Source: Gemmatimonadota bacterium
GTDB lineage: Bacteria; Gemmatimonadota; Gemmatimonadetes; Longimicrobiales; Gaopeijiaceae
Reading direction: 5' to 3'
Length of the DNA: 8,517 nt
Assembly: GCA_003567615.1 (NCBI GenBank)
Contig: PWZC01000158.1
Coordinates: forward strand, 1 to 8,517
Below the pieces are notes generated by a model that did not search any database, was not told the DNA's origin, and was given only the letters and a program-made list of their open reading frames with translations. A program made the translations under genes and the position numbers. Of the stretch, positions 5,524 through 8,517 are shown one piece after another (position 1 is the first letter of the stretch; each line of letters opens with the position of its first letter).

Positions 5524-6960
5524 ATGCCTTCTCCTTGCCTATTCCAGGGCCCCCGTAGCCCGGACCAGGTTCATGGGTCGCTCCTGGTCTCCTGGGCCAC
5601 CCTGATCGTGCCCTTGGTGGTTCTCTTCCCGTGTGTCGCCCATGCCCAGTCCGCCCCGGACCCCGACCTCCGCGTCGACCGGACGGCCCTGGGCGACACC
5701 GTTCCCGATCCCCTGGAGGCCCTCAGCGCCGAGTTGATGGCCGAGCATCCGCAGCTCAACTCCGCACGACGGATCACGGCGGCCGCCCGGTTGGCTGTAG
5801 ACCCGGCCGGGTCTCTCCCGGATCCGGTACTTGGGGTGGGTCTGAGCGCCCTTCCCTTGCCGGATCTGGACATCTCGGCGGAGGGGATGACCATGCTCGC
5901 CCTCGAGGTCATGCAGGAGATTCCTCCCCGAGGGCTGCGGACGGCACGGACTGAAGCCGCAGTAGCCCGCGCCGAGGCCGCGGAAGCCAGGGAACGGGTG
6001 ACGGCGTGGGATCTCAGGCTTCGCCTTGCCGAGGCGTGGTTCGAGCTGCTCCTGGTGTCGGAGGCCCTCACCGTCCACCACCGCACCATTTCCTCCCTGG
6101 AGGCCTTCAGCCGATCCGCTGAGGCGGCGTACACGGAGGGCATGGCTCCCCAGGCCGACATGCTCCGGGCCCAGACCGAGCTCGCCAGCCTCGAAGAACA
6201 TCTCGCCGAGTTGCGACAGCGGCGCGCCACCGCTCTGGCCGAGGTAAACACGCTGCTGGGTCGCCACGTCCGCGAACCGGTGGAGGCGAGCATCCCCTCG
6301 CGACTCCAGGTGCTGGTCGAAGGGGATCCCGGGGTGGGCATGCTCACCACTCGCTTGGAGGATGCGGAGTTGGGCGCCGGGTTTCCCACCCTGGCCGAGC
6401 TCGAGACGCTGGCCCTCACGCATCGACCTGAGTTGGCCGTTCAGCAGGCCGAGGTCCAGGTGGCCCTGGCCGACGCCGAGACAACCCGAATCGAACGAAA
6501 TCCGAGCCTTCGGCTGAGCGGTGGCTACGGGCTACGTAGCGGTCGACGGGACGTGATCTCGGTGGGCGTCTCCCTCCCCATCCCGCTCTTTCGGTCCCGG
6601 AAGCAGGATCGGTGGGTCGAGGCCGCCGTGATGGAAGCCGAAGCCGCCCACTTCAACGAATCCGACCTCCGGCGAAGGATCCGCCGGGAGGTGGCGGAAG
6701 CACACGCGGAGCTGGTTGAGGCACGGGAACAGCTCGTCCTCCTCCAGGAGGGAATCCTCCCACAGGCCCGCGCCGCCGTCCAGGGTGCTGCAGCCGCCTA
6801 CCGAACCGGAGAGGGAAGCTTCACAGGCCTCATGGAAACCCAGACGGTCCTCTTCCGAAGCGAGATCCAGCACGCCCATCTGACGGCCGGCGTGGGTCGG
6901 GACCTGGCCCGCCTCGAGCGAGCCGTAGGCCGTCGCCTCGAACCGGAGATGCTACCATGA
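5524..6960 (+). CDS. TolC-family outer membrane efflux protein (CusC/CzcC-like)
   Basis: Outer-membrane channel of an RND metal exporter that connects the periplasmic adaptor to the outside. 478 residues from ATG 5524, chosen for the GGGAG Shine-Dalgarno 6 nt upstream. An N-terminal Sec signal (hydrophobic core about 19-38, likely cleavage after AHA, 39-41) gives a mature periplasmic start at QSAPD. There is no lipobox, unlike the lipidated E. coli CusC. The two structurally repeated OEP halves are visible: the first begins at HPQLNSARR (75-83) with LPDPVLGVG (98-106), the second at HRPELAVQQAE (300-310) with NPSLRLSGGYG (326-336). Long Ala/Glu/Arg-rich helices (about 140-245 and 365-425) are the coiled coils of the periplasmic tunnel. 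The GEGSFTGLMETQTVLF segment (429-444) matches the final helix of the family. Its stop overlaps the adaptor start (ATGA). Substrate metal cannot be read from this gene. Confidence 0.9.
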   Translation: MPSPCLFQGPRSPDQVHGSLLVSWATLIVPLVVLFPCVAHAQSAPDPDLRVDRTALGDTVPDPLEALSAELMAEHPQLNSARRITAAARLAVDPAGSLPDPVLGVGLSALPLPDLDISAEGMTMLALEVMQEIPPRGLRTARTEAAVARAEAAEARERVTAWDLRLRLAEAWFELLLVSEALTVHHRTISSLEAFSRSAEAAYTEGMAPQADMLRAQTELASLEEHLAELRQRRATALAEVNTLLGRHVREPVEASIPSRLQVLVEGDPGVGMLTTRLEDAELGAGFPTLAELETLALTHRPELAVQQAEVQVALADAETTRIERNPSLRLSGGYGLRSGRRDVISVGVSLPIPLFRSRKQDRWVEAAVMEAEAAHFNESDLRRRIRREVAEAHAELVEAREQLVLLQEGILPQARAAVQGAAAAYRTGEGSFTGLMETQTVLFRSEIQHAHLTAGVGRDLARLERAVGRRLEPEMLP

Positions 6961-8429
6961 TGTCCTTCAACGTCCTTCGCCTTCCAACCCGGGCCCTCCT
7001 CCTGGCCACCCTCCTCCTGGCCGGGGGCTGCGGGAATGGGCCTGACCAGGAGGATCACGACGGCCATGGGGAGCATGCCGACCACGGGTCCCAGACGCAG
7101 GAACCGCCGGGCCACGCCGCGGACCACCAACCTGAAGATGACCACGACCACCCGGCGGCCGGCGACGACTCGAGCCGAGATGGTGAGATGGTGCAGATCT
7201 CGAGCGAGATGGCCCAGCGCCTGGGGGTCACCCTCGCCGAGGTTCGCACCGAGTCGCTGGAGCGAGAGCTTCGAGCACCTGCTGAGGTCCAGTGGGACGA
7301 GACCCGGCTGAGCGCAGTCAGTCTCCGGTTCGGAGGATGGGTAGAGCACCTCCATGCCGACTTCACCGGCCGATTCATCGAGGCAGATTCCCCGCTCATG
7401 GAAGTCTATAGCCCGGAGCTCGTTTCCGCTCAGGAGGACCTCCTCACCGCTCGAACCCTGACGGCAGAGCTGTCCGGCAGCCGGGTACCAGGGAGCGTGG
7501 ACCGGAGCGATGCCGTTTTGCAGGCGGCCCGGGAGCGGCTCCGACGGTGGCAGGTGGCTCCGGCCGACATCGAAGCCGTTGAGGCTTCGGGGGAGGTCAT
7601 GGAGACCCTGACCTTCCGGTCGCCCCGCTCCGGTTATGTGGTGGAGAAGAACGTGCTGGCCGGCGAGCGCTTCGACGCCGGTAGCCTGCTATTCCGGCTG
7701 GCGGACCTGGCCCTGGTCTGGGTCGAGGTGGAGGTGTGGGAGCGGGACCTGCGCTTCGTGAAGCTCGGAGACGAGGTGGAGATCGAGGTGGCCGCCCATC
7801 CCGGGCGATCCTTTGGGGGAGAGGTGGCCTACCTCTACCCGGATGTGAACCCGGACCGACGCACGGCCCGAATTCGTGTGGAAGTCCCGAACCCCGGGCT
7901 GGAACTGCGGCCCGGGATGTATGGGACGGCACGGACCCGTGTGGTCCTGGCCGTTGATGCCATGACCGTACCTCGGGACGCCGTCCTCCATGTGGGAGAC
8001 CGGAGCATCGTTTTCGTGGCCCATGGCGAGGACGGCTTCATGATCCACGAAGTCACCGTTGGAATGGAGGCCGGAGGGCGAACCCAGATCCTGTCAGGGG
8101 TGGCACCCGGAAATCGGGTGGTGGCGCGGGCCGGCTTCGTCCTCGATGCCGAGAGTCGCCTCATGGACGCCATGACAGGTATGCCAGGGATGCACGGCGA
8201 TCATGGCGATCACGGGGATCACGGGGACCATGGCGATCCCGGGGACCATGGCGATCCCGGGGACCACGGCGATCACGGCGATCCCGGGGACCATGGCGAC
8301 CATGGGGACCACGGCGATCACGGCGATCACGGGGACCACGGCGATCATGGGGACCACGGGAACCACGGCGATCATGGGGACGACCAGCACCCAGGTCACC
8401 ACGGATCTGAGAGAGGCCCCCATGCTTGA
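6957..8429 (+). CDS. CusB-like periplasmic adaptor (membrane fusion protein) with Gly-Asp-His repeat tail
   Basis: Periplasmic adaptor of a tripartite heavy-metal RND exporter that links the inner-membrane pump to the TolC-like channel. 490 residues, long for the family (E. coli CusB about 407). Order: signal ending in LAGGC, a likely lipoprotein site at C25; a His-rich acidic linker (33-65; 8 His, with H34, H37, H40 and H43 every third residue) in place of the heavy-metal-binding domain often found there; barrel-sandwich half (about 120-150) with GGWVEHLHADFTG; YSPELVSAQ (151-159) opening the helical hairpin (to about 210); second barrel-sandwich half FRSPRSGYVVE (220-230); beta-barrel (about 253-330) with LYPDVNPDRRTARIRVEV (293-310) and LRPGMYG (317-323), CusB-type signatures; membrane-proximal domain (about 334-402); methionines 403, 406, 409, 412; then about 20 GDH-like triplets (414-473). 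GGAG lies 8 nt before ATG 6957. Cu(I)/Ag(I) is favoured but Zn/Co/Ni/Cd is possible. Confidence 0.9.
   Translation: MMSFNVLRLPTRALLLATLLLAGGCGNGPDQEDHDGHGEHADHGSQTQEPPGHAADHQPEDDHDHPAAGDDSSRDGEMVQISSEMAQRLGVTLAEVRTESLERELRAPAEVQWDETRLSAVSLRFGGWVEHLHADFTGRFIEADSPLMEVYSPELVSAQEDLLTARTLTAELSGSRVPGSVDRSDAVLQAARERLRRWQVAPADIEAVEASGEVMETLTFRSPRSGYVVEKNVLAGERFDAGSLLFRLADLALVWVEVEVWERDLRFVKLGDEVEIEVAAHPGRSFGGEVAYLYPDVNPDRRTARIRVEVPNPGLELRPGMYGTARTRVVLAVDAMTVPRDAVLHVGDRSIVFVAHGEDGFMIHEVTVGMEAGGRTQILSGVAPGNRVVARAGFVLDAESRLMDAMTGMPGMHGDHGDHGDHGDHGDPGDHGDPGDHGDHGDPGDHGDHGDHGDHGDHGDHGDHGDHGNHGDHGDDQHPGHHGSERGPHA
8196..8375 (+). repeat. In-frame 9-bp minisatellite, 20 tandem units coding Gly-Asp-His
   Basis: Twenty consecutive 9-bp units encode 16 GDH, 3 GDP and 1 GNH, followed by a degenerate GDD (8376-8384). 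Units are mostly of two nucleotide types, GGC-GAT-CAY and GGG-GAC-CAY. The three GDP units (8232, 8250, 8277) all carry CCC and are all followed by GGGGACCAY, giving an 18-bp higher-order unit. Since the unit length is a multiple of 3, gain or loss of units changes the number of histidines without breaking the frame. Assembly or sequencing of copy number here may be error-prone. Confidence 0.95.
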
Positions 8430-8517
8430 GCGTCTCATCGTCGCATCGGTGAAGAATCGTGGGCTCGTTCTCCTTCTCACCGTCGTCCTCGTGGGCGGAG
8501 GAATCTGGGCCATCCGG
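8422..8517 (+). CDS. CusA/CzcA-type heavy-metal RND efflux pump, N-terminal fragment
   Basis: Only the first 32 codons are in the window; the gene continues past base 8517. The start MLERLIVASVKNRGLVLLL, followed by a hydrophobic run to GIWAIR, matches the cytoplasmic lead and first transmembrane helix of heavy-metal RND pumps, which typically begin M-I-E-x-I-I-x-x-S-V-x-N-R. Such pumps (about 1,000-1,100 residues, inner membrane, proton-driven) export Cu(I)/Ag(I) or divalent Zn/Co/Cd/Ni. The substrate-deciding fourth transmembrane helix is not in view. A strong GAGAGAGG Shine-Dalgarno (8409-8416) lies 5 nt before the ATG, and the gene overlaps the adaptor by 8 nt, consistent with coupled translation. 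Confidence 0.85.
   Translation, partial: MLERLIVASVKNRGLVLLLTVVLVGGGIWAIR

Noticed and set aside
8196..8384. Tandem repeat as CRISPR array, or GATC cluster as origin/methylation site
   Set aside because: There are no spacers and the unit is 9 bp, in frame inside a gene. The many GATC sites simply follow from GAT-CAY codons.

Overview
This window is GC-rich, densely coded bacterial DNA with every recognisable gene on the + strand. It comes from a Gram-negative (diderm) bacterium, because it encodes an outer-membrane TolC-family channel and an RND adaptor. The meso-diaminopimelate route to lysine, the very high GC at third codon positions and the short DapB would fit a lineage such as Gemmatimonadota, but I cannot prove the taxon from the sequence and offer it as a guess.

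Left half (1-4694): a lysine / cell-wall diaminopimelate operon. It contains the 3' part of an M20 metallohydrolase (probably DapE, desuccinylase), then lysC (aspartate kinase), dapB (dihydrodipicolinate reductase), dapA (dihydrodipicolinate synthase) and dapD (tetrahydrodipicolinate N-succinyltransferase). All four junctions are 4-nt stop/start overlaps (TTGA once, ATGA three times), so the genes look transcriptionally and translationally coupled. Together they make and process the N-succinylated intermediates of the DAP pathway. Aspartate-semialdehyde dehydrogenase, the DapC aminotransferase, DapF and LysA are not in the window.

Middle (4695-5523): a leader of about 215 nt with a consensus-like -35 hexamer and a T7 tract, then a small secreted or membrane-anchored histidine-rich protein of unknown function (4910-5416). 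A 107-nt gap follows, with two strong adjacent hairpins and a third next to the ribosome binding site of the next gene.

Right half (5524-8517): a tripartite heavy-metal efflux operon of the Cus/Czc type: a TolC-family outer-membrane factor, a CusB-like periplasmic adaptor, and the first 32 codons of a CusA/CzcA-type RND pump cut by the window end. The adaptor is the most unusual gene. It lacks the usual N-terminal heavy-metal-binding domain but has a His-rich linker there, and its C-terminus is an expanded 9-bp minisatellite encoding about 20 Gly-Asp-His units, preceded by four methionines spaced every third residue. With the His-rich small protein, the module looks built to capture metal in the periplasm and pass it to the pump. 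Cu(I)/Ag(I) is favoured by the CusB-like core, but Zn/Co/Ni/Cd cannot be excluded.
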